A stretch of DNA of 64,000 nt from contig NZ_PPFX01000013.1 in the NCBI RefSeq assembly GCF_002898515.1, positions 1 through 64,000 of the forward strand, written 5' to 3'. Each line of letters opens with the position of its first letter. Positions within the stretch are counted from its first letter, which is position 1. The stretch comes from Geothermobacter hydrogeniphilus. GTDB lineage: Bacteria; Desulfobacterota; Desulfuromonadia; Desulfuromonadales; Geothermobacteraceae. This document shows positions 55,782 through 64,000 of this stretch, piece by piece. A program made the position numbers and the translations under genes. The notes beneath the pieces are model-generated. The model saw only the letters and a program-made list of their open reading frames with translations. It made no database searches and had not been told where the DNA came from.

Positions 55782-58700
55782 ATGTCCAGCGAAACCGGTC
55801 AGCAGCTTACCGAGCTTCTGCTCTCTCTAGTTCCCGCCGATGGTACCAGTGTTGGCAACAAGGCCTTAGAACGGCAGTTTCATGAGGTCGCCAAACAGCA
55901 GAATCACACCCTCTTTGATGGCGAGTTCGAACGTCTGCGTGAAGGGTTGATTGAGCAGGGCACCTTACTTCGCGGCAAGGGACGCGGCGGCTCGGTGCGC
56001 CTGGCCAACCCGACGGCCGAATTCAGTCTGCAGATCCAGGAGAAGCCGCCGGAAACCGAAACGCTCAAACCTGCCCCGTCAAAGACCCCTGCGGCAAAGG
56101 CCAGCAAAAAAGCGAAAAAAACGACCGAAAAGACCCAGGTCATCCCCTACCGTCACCTCGATAACCGCAAGAACAATCCCGAAGTCGGCATGGTCACCCC
56201 GGTGACCGACCCGGCAACCCCACCGACCACCTGGAGCTACGACCCCCACCTTGACCCGGCCCTGCAGTTCGATGTTGGTCGTTCGGCCATCGAGAAGCTG
56301 ATCGACGACGCCCTCGACTCCGGCGATCAGGAGATGATGCGCACAGCCCTTGAAGAGCTGAAGCGATTGCAGGCCCCCTACCTCAACTGGACCGGCAAGG
56401 CCGAACGCACCAGCTTCGAGGTCGATACCGTCTCGCTGCACGTTCACGAGCGCATCGACCCGATGAGCATCCTCTCGGCGGTGCGCAAGCAGTTGCGCGA
56501 CCGCAAAGGCCAGAAGGTCGAGACGATGGTGCAGGCCGGGCTGTTCGAGGCCCCCTTCGAGAGCGTCCCTTTTCGCGAGGCGGTCGATTTCTACCGCCAC
56601 GAGCGCGGCTGGGCCAACCGCCTGGTGGCGGGCGATTCGCTGCTGGTGATGAACTCGCTGCTGCAGAAGGAGAGCATGGCCGGGCAGGTGCAGATGATCT
56701 ACATCGACCCGCCCTACGGCATCAAGTACGGCTCTAACTTTCAGCCTTTTGTCGGCAAGCGCGACGTCAAGGACCGCAAGGACGAAGACCTGACCCAGGA
56801 ACCGGAGATGATCAAGGCCTTCCGCGATACCTGGGAGCTGGGGATTCACTCCTACCTGACCTACCTGCGCGACCGGCTGCTGCTGGCGAAGGAGCTGTTG
56901 AGTGAATCGGGGAGTGTGTTTGTGCAGATTTCTGATGAGAATGTTCATTTTGTCAGAAACCTATTGGGTGAAATTTTTGGCGAAGAAAATTTTGTCGCAC
57001 AAATTGCCTACAAGACATCTGTTGGTTTGGGGTCTTCCTTTCTCGACCGTGTCAACGACTATGTGGTGTGGTTTGGGAAAAACACAAAACAACTGAAGTA
57101 TAGACAGCTTTACGTGCCTCTAGAGCTTGGCGAGGAAGGTGCGACAAGATACTCATATGCGCAGCTGCCCGATGGGAAGGTTGTACCAACAAGCGAAATC
57201 GAGGAATCTACAGCTGATGGAGTAAGATTTTTTACAGACCAGGGCCTTACTAGTCGCACCGGCAGCGAGGGAACGAGTTTCCCCGTTGAATATCAAGGCG
57301 TCGTTTCATCGCCAACTGCAGGCGGGTGGAGAACTGGCCAAGAGGGTATGCGGAGGGTTGGGCGGGCAAGTCGAATTCTTACTACCGGCAAAGGTAAACT
57401 TCGGTTCAAAAAGTACTTTGATGACTTTGGTGCAATTGCTTATACCAACTTTTGGGCTGATACCGGCGGTGGAATTCAAAGCCGAACAGATCCAAAAATA
57501 TATGCGGTTCAAACAGCGACGACCATCATTGAACGTTGCCTCCTCATGACCACCGACCCCGGCGACCTGGTGCTCGACCCGACCTGCGGTTCGGGCACCA
57601 CCGCCTATGTCGCCGAGAAGTGGGGCCGGCGCTGGATCACCTGCGACACCTCGCGGGTGGCGGTGACCCTGGCCAAGCAGCGGCTGATGACCGCCAGTTT
57701 CGATTACTACGAGCTGAAGTATCCCCACGAAGGGCTCAAGGGGGGCTTCATCTACAAGACCGTCCCTCACATCACCCTCAAGTCGATCGCCAACAATCCG
57801 GAGATCGATGAAATCTACGAGCGGATGCACCCGGCGATTGAAGCGGTGCTGGCGGAGTTGAACAACGCCCTCACCCCAACCCCTCTCCCAAAGGGCGAGG
57901 GGCTAAAGGAATGGGAGGTTCCTTTCGAGTTTCCCGACGACTGGCCGGCGGCGGCGCAAGTTCCTTTTGACACCTTCCATAAGGCCCGGCAGGCGATGCA
58001 GCAGCAGATGGATGCCTCCATCGCTACCCACGCCGACCAGGAGATTCTCTACGACCAGCCGCAGCCGGACCGCAACAAGCTGCGCATCACCGGGCCGTTC
58101 ACCGTTGAGGCGGTCCCCTTCCCCACCGTCCTCTCCCTCGACGAGGCGAAACCGGCAGAGGAAGCCGATGTCGCCATCGCCCGTTCGGGGGAATCGTCCC
58201 GTCAGCACCAGTGGCGCGACGAGCTGCTGAAGACCGGCATTCGCGGCAAGGGCGGGCAGCTGCTCAGGTTTGCCGAGCTGGAGTCGCTGCCGGGGACCGA
58301 ATACCTGCACGCCAGCGGTCATCTCGACAGCGGCGAGCGGGTGGTGGTTTCCTTCGGCCCCGAACACGCGGCGCTGGAACAGCGCCAGGTCGAGCTGGCC
58401 TTGCGCGAGGCGGGCGAGCTTTTCCCGCTGCCGCAGATGATCGTCTACTGCGCCTTCACCTTCGACCCCGAGGCGGCCAAGGATATCGACCAGCTCAAGG
58501 GGATCACCGCCCTCAAGGCGCAGATGAACACCGACCTGCTCACCGAAGACCTGAAGAAGGGGCGCGCCAGCAACCAGAGTTTCTGGCTGATGGGCCAGCC
58601 CGATGTCGAGGTGCGCCGGCGCAAGGACGGCCAGTTTGAGGTCGAGGTGAACGGCTTTGACTACTTTGACACCAAGAAGGGGGAGCTGGTCTCCGGCGGC

Positions 58701-58970
58701 AAGGGGAAGATCGCCATGTGGCTGCTCGACACCGATTACGACGAGCGCTCCCTCTTCCCGCGCCAGGTCTTCTTCCCTATGGCCGGCAAGAAGGATGGCT
58801 GGCATAAACTGAAGAAAAACATCCGCGCCGAACTGAACGAAGAGTTGCTCGGCCAATACCACAGCACCGTCTCCCTCCCCTTCGATGTCGGCGACAACCG
58901 CAAGGTGGCTGTGAAGATCATCGATGATCGGGGGATCGAGAGTTTGAAGATACTTGCGTTGGAGGAATAA
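55782..58970 (+). CDS. mod: Type III-like restriction-modification methyltransferase (Mod)
   Basis: A 1062-residue adenine-type methyltransferase, longer than classic Mod (about 600-700). Parts: a winged-helix-like start (about 1-85), a Lys/Ala-rich linker (about 90-125), the beta-class motif IV DPPYGIKYG at 309, a target-recognition region (about 380-590), motif I LDPTCGSGTT (about 599) and a long C-terminal part ending DNRKVAVKIIDDRGIESLKILALEE, which resembles other long Mod proteins. Motif order IV-TRD-I is beta class as for type III Mod. The recognition region is coded in clearly more AT-rich DNA than its flanks. A palindromic repeat coding TPTPLPKGEG is inserted at 57867-57907. First gene of mod-ATPase-DUF4276-res. 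Confidence 0.93.
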   Translation: MSSETGQQLTELLLSLVPADGTSVGNKALERQFHEVAKQQNHTLFDGEFERLREGLIEQGTLLRGKGRGGSVRLANPTAEFSLQIQEKPPETETLKPAPSKTPAAKASKKAKKTTEKTQVIPYRHLDNRKNNPEVGMVTPVTDPATPPTTWSYDPHLDPALQFDVGRSAIEKLIDDALDSGDQEMMRTALEELKRLQAPYLNWTGKAERTSFEVDTVSLHVHERIDPMSILSAVRKQLRDRKGQKVETMVQAGLFEAPFESVPFREAVDFYRHERGWANRLVAGDSLLVMNSLLQKESMAGQVQMIYIDPPYGIKYGSNFQPFVGKRDVKDRKDEDLTQEPEMIKAFRDTWELGIHSYLTYLRDRLLLAKELLSESGSVFVQISDENVHFVRNLLGEIFGEENFVAQIAYKTSVGLGSSFLDRVNDYVVWFGKNTKQLKYRQLYVPLELGEEGATRYSYAQLPDGKVVPTSEIEESTADGVRFFTDQGLTSRTGSEGTSFPVEYQGVVSSPTAGGWRTGQEGMRRVGRASRILTTGKGKLRFKKYFDDFGAIAYTNFWADTGGGIQSRTDPKIYAVQTATTIIERCLLMTTDPGDLVLDPTCGSGTTAYVAEKWGRRWITCDTSRVAVTLAKQRLMTASFDYYELKYPHEGLKGGFIYKTVPHITLKSIANNPEIDEIYERMHPAIEAVLAELNNALTPTPLPKGEGLKEWEVPFEFPDDWPAAAQVPFDTFHKARQAMQQQMDASIATHADQEILYDQPQPDRNKLRITGPFTVEAVPFPTVLSLDEAKPAEEADVAIARSGESSRQHQWRDELLKTGIRGKGGQLLRFAELESLPGTEYLHASGHLDSGERVVVSFGPEHAALEQRQVELALREAGELFPLPQMIVYCAFTFDPEAAKDIDQLKGITALKAQMNTDLLTEDLKKGRASNQSFWLMGQPDVEVRRRKDGQFEVEVNGFDYFDTKKGELVSGGKGKIAMWLLDTDYDERSLFPRQVFFPMAGKKDGWHKLKKNIRAELNEELLGQYHSTVSLPFDVGDNRKVAVKIIDDRGIESLKILALEE
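57867..57907 (+). repeat. In-frame interspersed repeat inside mod
   Basis: CCCCTCTCCC/GGGCGAGGGG palindrome with a 3-nt loop, read in frame as ALTPTPLPKGEGL. This peptide is the usual translation of a repeat (CCCTCACCCCAACCCCTCTC-type) that occurs between genes in many bacteria, here within the coding sequence after the methyltransferase core. Confidence 0.8.
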
Positions 58971-58973
58971 GTG

Positions 58974-60170
58974 ATGCGAATAGAATCCATTCGACTGAAA
59001 AATTTCCGCGCATTCAGAGATGTAACCCTCAAGGACATTCCGGGGTTTTGTGTGCTGGTCGGGGCCAATGGCACGGGGAAAAGCACCCTGTTTTCTGTTT
59101 TGGGGTTCCTCCGTGATGCCATGGAGACCAACGTCACAGCGGCGCTTGGGCGCTTGGGAGGAAGTCGTGGTTTTCAGGAGGTGAGAACCAGGGGTTGCGA
59201 TGGCCCGATCGAGATCGAACTGAAGCTCAGGGCCAATCTGGGGCGTCGGTCGTCCACACTCATAACCTATTTTCTCTCGCTCGACGAGAAAAATGGCAGA
59301 CCGGTTGTCGCCAGAGAGATACTTAAATATCGCCGTGGTAGCGGCGGACAACCTTGGCATTTTCTCGATTTCAATTATGGCAAAGGTGAGGCCGTTACCA
59401 ACGAATTGGAAAAAGTCGATGACGTCAGAATGCTGGAGCGTGAGTCGCAGACTTTAAAAAGTCCCGACATTCTTGCGATTAAAGGGCTGGCACAGTTTGA
59501 ACGGTTCCCTGCCGTGGTGGCCTTAGGAAACCTTATCGAAAATTGGCATTTGTCTGATTTTCATATCAGCAAGGCAAGGCCGGAGCAAGAGACCGGCTAC
59601 GCAGAGCATCTCTCTCGCGAAGGGGAGAACCTTTCGCTGGTCATCGATTTTCTTTACAGGCACCATCCTGAGGTTTTTTCCACACTCAAGGAGAAACTGA
59701 AAAGCAGAGTACCCGGCATCACCAATATTGAGGCGAAGCCGACCGAGGAGGGTCGCATCCTGTTGAAATTTCAGGACGGTGCATTTGAGGACCCAATTCT
59801 GGCACGGTTTGTTTCGGATGGGACGATTAAGATGCTCGCCTATTTGACGCTTCTTTACGATCCCAATCCGCACCCCCTGCTTTGCGTAGAGGAGCCTGAA
59901 AACCAGCTGTATCCTTCGCTCCTCTGGGAGTTGGCGGAAGAGTTTAGAGCCTATTCGGCCCGTGGGAGCCAGGTTTTCGTTTCAACCCACTCGCCCGATT
60001 TTTTAAATGCCGTCGAGTTGGACGAGGTTTTCTGGCTGGAAAAAGAGGATGGATTTACAAAGGTTCATCGAGCAAAAGATGACGAGCAGCTTGCCGCGTT
60101 TATGGCTGAGGGGGACCAGATGGGTTATTTGTGGAAAGAAGGATTGTTTCGGGGGGCCAATCCAAAGTGA
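58974..60170 (+). CDS. SMC/OLD-like AAA ATPase of the defence operon
   Basis: A 398-residue ABC-type ATPase. Walker A GANGTGKST at 30-38; a middle region of about 200 residues without clear motifs; the signature-like RFVSDGTIKMLAYLTLL; Walker B LLCVEEPENQLYP; and the switch His in VSTHSPDFLNAVE. It resembles AAA_21/RloA/AriA-type defence ATPases. The ATG at 58974 is 8 nt after GGAGG (a GTG at 58971 is the alternative). Its stop overlaps the next gene's GTG start (GTGA). Its base composition is more AT-rich than the flanking mod core. Confidence 0.85.
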   Translation: MRIESIRLKNFRAFRDVTLKDIPGFCVLVGANGTGKSTLFSVLGFLRDAMETNVTAALGRLGGSRGFQEVRTRGCDGPIEIELKLRANLGRRSSTLITYFLSLDEKNGRPVVAREILKYRRGSGGQPWHFLDFNYGKGEAVTNELEKVDDVRMLERESQTLKSPDILAIKGLAQFERFPAVVALGNLIENWHLSDFHISKARPEQETGYAEHLSREGENLSLVIDFLYRHHPEVFSTLKEKLKSRVPGITNIEAKPTEEGRILLKFQDGAFEDPILARFVSDGTIKMLAYLTLLYDPNPHPLLCVEEPENQLYPSLLWELAEEFRAYSARGSQVFVSTHSPDFLNAVELDEVFWLEKEDGFTKVHRAKDDEQLAAFMAEGDQMGYLWKEGLFRGANPK

Positions 60171-60727
60171 TAACACTCGTATTTCTGCTCGAGGAACCCT
60201 CTGCGCAAGATGCACTGGAGGGGATCTTGCCCAGAATTTTGCCTCCTGAAGTCCACACCGAATACCTGGTGTTTGAAGGGAAGCAGGATCTGGAAAAACG
60301 GATGACGCGAAAACTGCGTGCCTGGTTGAGACCAAACAGCCTCTTTGTCGTTTTACGCGACCAGGATAGCGGGGACTGCAAGGTGATCAAGGCCGGCCTT
60401 ATCGAGCGGTGTCGAGACGCAGAGAGAGAGGCTCTTGTTCGAATTGCCTGCCGTGAATTAGAAGCTTGGTTTGTTGGTGAGCTTGAAGCGGTTGGTGAGG
60501 CTTTTGACCAGCCGAATATTGGCAAGCAGGCTCAGAAAGCTAAATTCCGCACACCCGACAACCTTGGTAGTCCAGTCAAAGAACTCAGACGGTTTATCCC
60601 GACCTATCAGAAGAGAGATGGCGCTCGGAAAATTGGGCACTACCTGGACCCCAGTCGGAATCGTTCACGCAGCTTTCAGGTCTTTGTTGAGGGCGTGCAG
60701 CGTCTGGTTCAAGGAGCTGTCAAGTGA
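60167..60727 (+). CDS. DUF4276 protein (TOPRIM-like), partner of the ATPase
   Basis: A 186-residue protein of the DUF4276 family: FLLEEPSAQDALEGILPRILP at the start, FEGKQDLEKRM, LRDQDSGDCKVIKAGL and RIACRELEAWFVGELEAV. The Glu at 9/10 and Asp at 65 and 67 (DQD) match the E...DxD spacing of a TOPRIM fold, so a nuclease role is plausible but inferred. GTG start at 60167 overlapping the ATPase stop; its own stop overlaps the res GTG. Such ATPase plus small acidic-site pairs recall PARIS (AriA/AriB). Confidence 0.85.
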   Translation: MITLVFLLEEPSAQDALEGILPRILPPEVHTEYLVFEGKQDLEKRMTRKLRAWLRPNSLFVVLRDQDSGDCKVIKAGLIERCRDAEREALVRIACRELEAWFVGELEAVGEAFDQPNIGKQAQKAKFRTPDNLGSPVKELRRFIPTYQKRDGARKIGHYLDPSRNRSRSFQVFVEGVQRLVQGAVK

Positions 60728-63540
60728 GCCAGCCGAAGTCTCTCATTATCAACTCACCTTACGAGGTTCCCGCTCAGTACTGGCAGCAGGCTCGTGACGG
60801 CTCGTTAGCTCTGGTTCCGGAGCGCCGCCCGGCGGGGTACGAGATTTTCGACATCCGCAACAATACCCGCCGTGTCGAGCCGCTGACGCTGGTCAACAGT
60901 ATCCGCGAGCGGGTCGATGCCTGGCGTACAGCCGATTATCCCGGTGTCACCAGTGTGACGCGGCGCCTCCTGGAGCATTGGTGTGACCGCAGCGTCCGGG
61001 ATTACCCCTTCTACTTCTGCCAGCTTGAGGCGATAGAGACCCTGATCTGGTGGGTCGAAGCTGTACCGGAGTTCAAGCAGGGCATCCATATCCCCGGCGA
61101 CGAGGGACCATGGAAGAGGATTTGCAACAAGATGGCGACCGGCAGCGGTAAGACCACGGTGATGGCGATGATCATCACCTGGCAGACCCTGAACGCCCTG
61201 ACCTATCCGAAACGCAACAAGGACTACTCCCGCGCCATCTTCATCGTCGCTCCCGGCATCACGGTCAAGGAGCGCCTGAGGGTCCTCTATCCAGGAGAGC
61301 CGGACAATGTTTACGACCTGTTCAGCCTCTGCCCCTCTGAAGCGCTGCGCCAGAAGCTGAACCAGGTTGAATTGCTGATAGAGAACTGGCACACCCTGAT
61401 GCCGTTGAAAGAGACGAAACGTTCGGTGGTGAAGAAAGGGGCGGAAAGCGACGAGGCATTCATCCGCCGGGTTCTCGGCAAGCTTTCCGGCTACAAGGAT
61501 CTGGTCATCATCAACGACGAGGCACACCATGCCTATCGCGTGCCGGCCGAGGCCAAGATCAGCAAGAAGCACGCAGCCGAGCAGGGGATTGATCTGGACG
61601 AAGCAACCCGCTGGATCGAAGGGCTCGACCGGATTCACAAGACCCGGAGGATTCAGCGCTGTTTCGATCTTTCGGCGACGCCATTTGCGCCGACCGGCAA
61701 AGCGAGCAGCGAAGCCGGGCTGTTCACATGGATTGTTTCGGACTTCGGCCTGAACGATGCCATTGAGGCGGGCTTGGTCAAGACTCCGCGGGTTGTGGTG
61801 CGGGATGATGCCCTGCCGAGTGCCAAGGATTACCGCTCGAAGCTTTATCATATCTACCGCGAGGCCGATGTCGCAGAGGACCTCAACCGAAAGGCGGAGC
61901 CTCACGAGTCACTGCCCAAGCTGGTTCAGGATGCCTACACGCTGTTGGGGGCCGATTGGCGTGAGGCCGCTCAGCAGTGGGCGGCCGCCGGCCACAGTTC
62001 TCCGCCAGTCATGTTGACAGTCTGTAACCGGACCGAGACAGCTGCGCGGATCGAGTATTATTTCAACCAGGGAGACGCACACTGGCCGGAAATGCACGCT
62101 CCCAACCGGACGCTGCGGGTCGATTCCAAGGTGCTCGAAAAAGCAGAAAGGGGCGAAAGCGCTACGAGCAACAAGGTCTACGAGGCGCGTCTCAAAGAGA
62201 TTGTTGAAGCGACAGATATCCCGGCAACCCGCAAGGCGCAACTGCTGCAGCTCAAGAAAGAGGCCTTGCTACGTGAGATTATCGACAATGTCGGTAAACG
62301 CGGGGCTGCGGGTCAAGACCTGCAGAAAGTCATCTCCGTTGCCATGCTCTCCGAAGGTTGGGATGCCAAGAATGTAACCCATATCATGGGGCTGCGAGCC
62401 TTTACCAGCCAGCTGCTCTGCGAGCAGGTGATCGGCCGCGGCCTGCGTCGGGTCAACTATGATACGGAAATGGTCATGGGCGCCGATGGCATTGAGCGTG
62501 AACTTTTTCGGCCCGAGTACGTCAATGTCTTCGGTGTGCCACTCTCCATTTTCCAGGATGTTGGTGAAAGTAGCGAGGCGCCACCACCGCCCAAACCGAG
62601 CACCCAGATCGAATCGCTTCCGGAACGAACAAATTGCGAGATCCGCTGGCCAAATGTTTTGCGCATTGATCGGGTTGTACGCCCAGTTCTGAGTGTAGAT
62701 TGGAAGAGTGTCGAGGTGCTGACGCTCGACCCGGCACAGACTCCCATCTCTGCCGAGCTGGCACCTGCTGTGGGTGGGGTTGCCGATTTGAGCAAAGTCA
62801 GCAAGATCGACCTCGAAGCCTTGCCAGAGGGTTTTCGTCTGCAGCGCCTGACTTTCCTTGCCGCCCGCAAGGCTTTCGCCGCAATGCGTGAAGGGTTCGA
62901 CGGTGGACAGGAGTATCTTGTTTTCCAGTTGATCCGTCTGGTGGAAGAGTTTCTTGAATCTGATCGTTTAGAGATCCCCTCACTGTTCCACCAGGATCCC
63001 CTGCGAAAGCGTATCCTCTACGCGCTCAACATTGATCAGGTCGTGCAGCACCTGCTGCGCTTTATCCACGAGCAGAATCAGGAGCGACTTGAGCCGGTCT
63101 TCGATGAAGAATCCCCTATCGGGTCGACCGCCTACATGCGGACCTGGTACACAACCAAAAACTGCTACCCAACGCAAAAATCCCAGATCAGCCACATGGT
63201 CGGCGATAGCGCCTGGGAGAAGCATGCCTCCGACCTTTTCGAGATGAGTGATAAGGTGCTCGCTTACGCCAAGAACGATCATCTCGGCTTCCAGCTTCAT
63301 TATCTCTGGAAAGGTTCAAAGCGGAAATATGTGCCGGATTTCTTGATCCGCCTGTCGAATGGCAAGACGCTGGTGCTGGAGATAAAGGGGCAGGACTCCG
63401 CTCAGAACAAGGCCAAGCGGGAGGCTCTCGATGTCTGGGTGAAAGCCATCAATGGCAAAGGCGGCTTTGGCTCCTGGTGTTGGGATGTGGTTCTGGAACC
63501 TCATCAAATCCAAGATGTGCTGTCGAAGCACCAAATCTAA
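60724..63540 (+). CDS. res: Type III-like restriction helicase-nuclease (Res)
   Basis: A 938-residue SF2 helicase fused to a nuclease. Walker A KMATGSGKTTVMAM (about 138-145), DEAHH at 265, SAT in FDLSATPFAP (about 316), motif VI QVIGRGLRRVNY, and a C-terminal PD-(D/E)xK site: PDFLIRLSNGKTLVLEIKG (Asp 871, Glu 886, Lys 888). Cuts DNA when its partner Mod finds an unmethylated site, in classic type III systems. GTG start overlaps the DUF4276 stop (GTGA), so the operon's four genes are translationally linked. A strong bidirectional terminator follows. Confidence 0.94.
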   Translation: MSQPKSLIINSPYEVPAQYWQQARDGSLALVPERRPAGYEIFDIRNNTRRVEPLTLVNSIRERVDAWRTADYPGVTSVTRRLLEHWCDRSVRDYPFYFCQLEAIETLIWWVEAVPEFKQGIHIPGDEGPWKRICNKMATGSGKTTVMAMIITWQTLNALTYPKRNKDYSRAIFIVAPGITVKERLRVLYPGEPDNVYDLFSLCPSEALRQKLNQVELLIENWHTLMPLKETKRSVVKKGAESDEAFIRRVLGKLSGYKDLVIINDEAHHAYRVPAEAKISKKHAAEQGIDLDEATRWIEGLDRIHKTRRIQRCFDLSATPFAPTGKASSEAGLFTWIVSDFGLNDAIEAGLVKTPRVVVRDDALPSAKDYRSKLYHIYREADVAEDLNRKAEPHESLPKLVQDAYTLLGADWREAAQQWAAAGHSSPPVMLTVCNRTETAARIEYYFNQGDAHWPEMHAPNRTLRVDSKVLEKAERGESATSNKVYEARLKEIVEATDIPATRKAQLLQLKKEALLREIIDNVGKRGAAGQDLQKVISVAMLSEGWDAKNVTHIMGLRAFTSQLLCEQVIGRGLRRVNYDTEMVMGADGIERELFRPEYVNVFGVPLSIFQDVGESSEAPPPPKPSTQIESLPERTNCEIRWPNVLRIDRVVRPVLSVDWKSVEVLTLDPAQTPISAELAPAVGGVADLSKVSKIDLEALPEGFRLQRLTFLAARKAFAAMREGFDGGQEYLVFQLIRLVEEFLESDRLEIPSLFHQDPLRKRILYALNIDQVVQHLLRFIHEQNQERLEPVFDEESPIGSTAYMRTWYTTKNCYPTQKSQISHMVGDSAWEKHASDLFEMSDKVLAYAKNDHLGFQLHYLWKGSKRKYVPDFLIRLSNGKTLVLEIKGQDSAQNKAKREALDVWVKAINGKGGFGSWCWDVVLEPHQIQDVLSKHQI

Positions 63541-63547
63541 GTGTTAC

Positions 63548-63596
63548 CAAGAAAACGGGCTGCACCCCGCTATCGGGGATGCTGCCCGTTTTCTTG
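63548..63596. terminator. Bidirectional terminator after res
   Basis: CAAGAAAACGGGC (63548-63560) and GCCCGTTTTCTTG (63584-63596) with an inner CCCCG/CGGGG pair. It separates res from the convergent tatC gene. Confidence 0.88.
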
Positions 63597-63612
63597 CGGG
63601 CAGTTGAAGTAA

Positions 63613-64000
63613 TCAGTCCGCCTCACCCTCCTCATCCTCCAGTTCGTTGTCGAACTCGTCCTCGGTCTTTTTCTTGCCGAAGAAACGCGCCACCCAGATA
63701 CCGATTTCGTAGAGGATGACAAAGGGCAGCGCCAGGGCGGTCTGGGAGAAGACATCGGGCGGGGTGAGCACGGCGCCGATGACGAAGCCGATCACCAGCG
63801 CGTACTTGCGCTTGGCGGCCAGCCACTTGTAGTCGACGATGCCGATGCGTGCGAGGAAGAAAATGATGATCGGCAGTTCAAACACCACGCCGAAGGCGAA
63901 CAGCAGCTTGGTGGCGAAGGAAAGATAGCCGCCCATCGACAGCATCGGTGCCAGGCTACCCTTCAGGCCGAAGCCGATCAGGAAGGTGAAGATGCGCGGG
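63613..64000 (-). CDS. tatC: Sec-independent translocase TatC (5' end outside the window)
   Basis: The C-terminal half of TatC: ...FLIGFGLKGSLAPMLSMGGYLSFATKLLFAFGVVFELPIIIFFLARIG, then AKRKYALVIGFVIGAVLTPPDVFSQTALALPFVILYEIGIW, and an acidic tail (EDEFDNELEDEEGEAD). These are family-typical helices and loops of the twin-arginine receptor. The frame runs past base 64000, so the start is outside. The ATG at 63945 is internal. Confidence 0.95.
   Translation of the reverse strand, partial: PRIFTFLIGFGLKGSLAPMLSMGGYLSFATKLLFAFGVVFELPIIIFFLARIGIVDYKWLAAKRKYALVIGFVIGAVLTPPDVFSQTALALPFVILYEIGIWVARFFGKKKTEDEFDNELEDEEGEAD

Noticed and set aside
58971-63540. Calling the ATPase-DUF4276 pair a PARIS system outright
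   Set aside because: AriB of PARIS is a DUF4435 protein, whereas this partner fits DUF4276; only the general ATPase plus TOPRIM-like logic is shared.

Overview
The window looks like the replication-origin region of a GC-rich chromosome from a Geobacter/Desulfuromonas-type bacterium (Desulfuromonadota). Support for this: the order dnaA-dnaN-recF-gyrB-gyrA facing away from rpmH-rnpA-yidD-yidC-jag-mnmE-mnmG-rsmG-parA-parB; a complete Tol-Pal set; an ATP synthase operon that starts with b' and b subunits and lacks a and c; FolE2 with QueC; and a bactofilin gene next to parAB. Gene direction flips near 31 kb. To the left most genes lie on the minus strand and to the right most lie on the plus strand, as expected if replication starts between dnaA and rpmH. 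The genus is inferred; no rRNA gene is present.

Layout. 1-1225: leader and 20-repeat type I-F CRISPR array, with one spacer present twice. 1357-3084: CBS-containing cation/proton antiporter. 3154-7893: tolQ-tolR-tolA-tolB-pal-cpoB. 8060-10004: threonine dehydratase and a TraB-like protein. 10195-13939: a DUF2064 enzyme, folE2, queC and pyruvate kinase. 14222-16630: penicillin-binding protein 1A. 16772-22128: a TAXI-type binding lipoprotein, endonuclease III, a degenerate EEP-fold protein, cyclophilin, gpsA and a TPR protein. 22055-30944: gyrase, recF, dnaN and dnaA. 31415-40899: rpmH through the bactofilin, with a parS site before mnmG. 41068-46935: ATP synthase. 47013-54722: two GntR-type regulators, DNA polymerase IV, a TIM-barrel protein, a K+ channel, an HD-GYP protein and an ABC-2 exporter. 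54923-55498: cobalamin adenosyltransferase. 55782-63540: a four-gene defence operon. 63613-end: partial tatC.

The main points of interest are as follows. (1) A type III-like restriction-modification operon carries a translationally coupled ATPase plus DUF4276 (TOPRIM-like) pair between mod and res; its methyltransferase has an AT-rich specificity segment and an in-frame palindromic repeat. (2) A 17-bp palindrome, TTGTATACTGTATACAA, sits on the promoter of a GntR/FCD regulator (50884-50900) and recurs with 15 of 17 matches upstream of the ATP synthase operon (41016-41032), suggesting a regulatory link. (3) There are two families of small intergenic elements: a roughly 160-bp element with CTGAATCCGTGAG-type terminal inverted repeats (three full copies and one relative), and a roughly 120-bp imperfect palindrome placed directly after the stop codon of three plus-strand genes. 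(4) An exonuclease/endonuclease/phosphatase-fold protein has lost most canonical catalytic residues.
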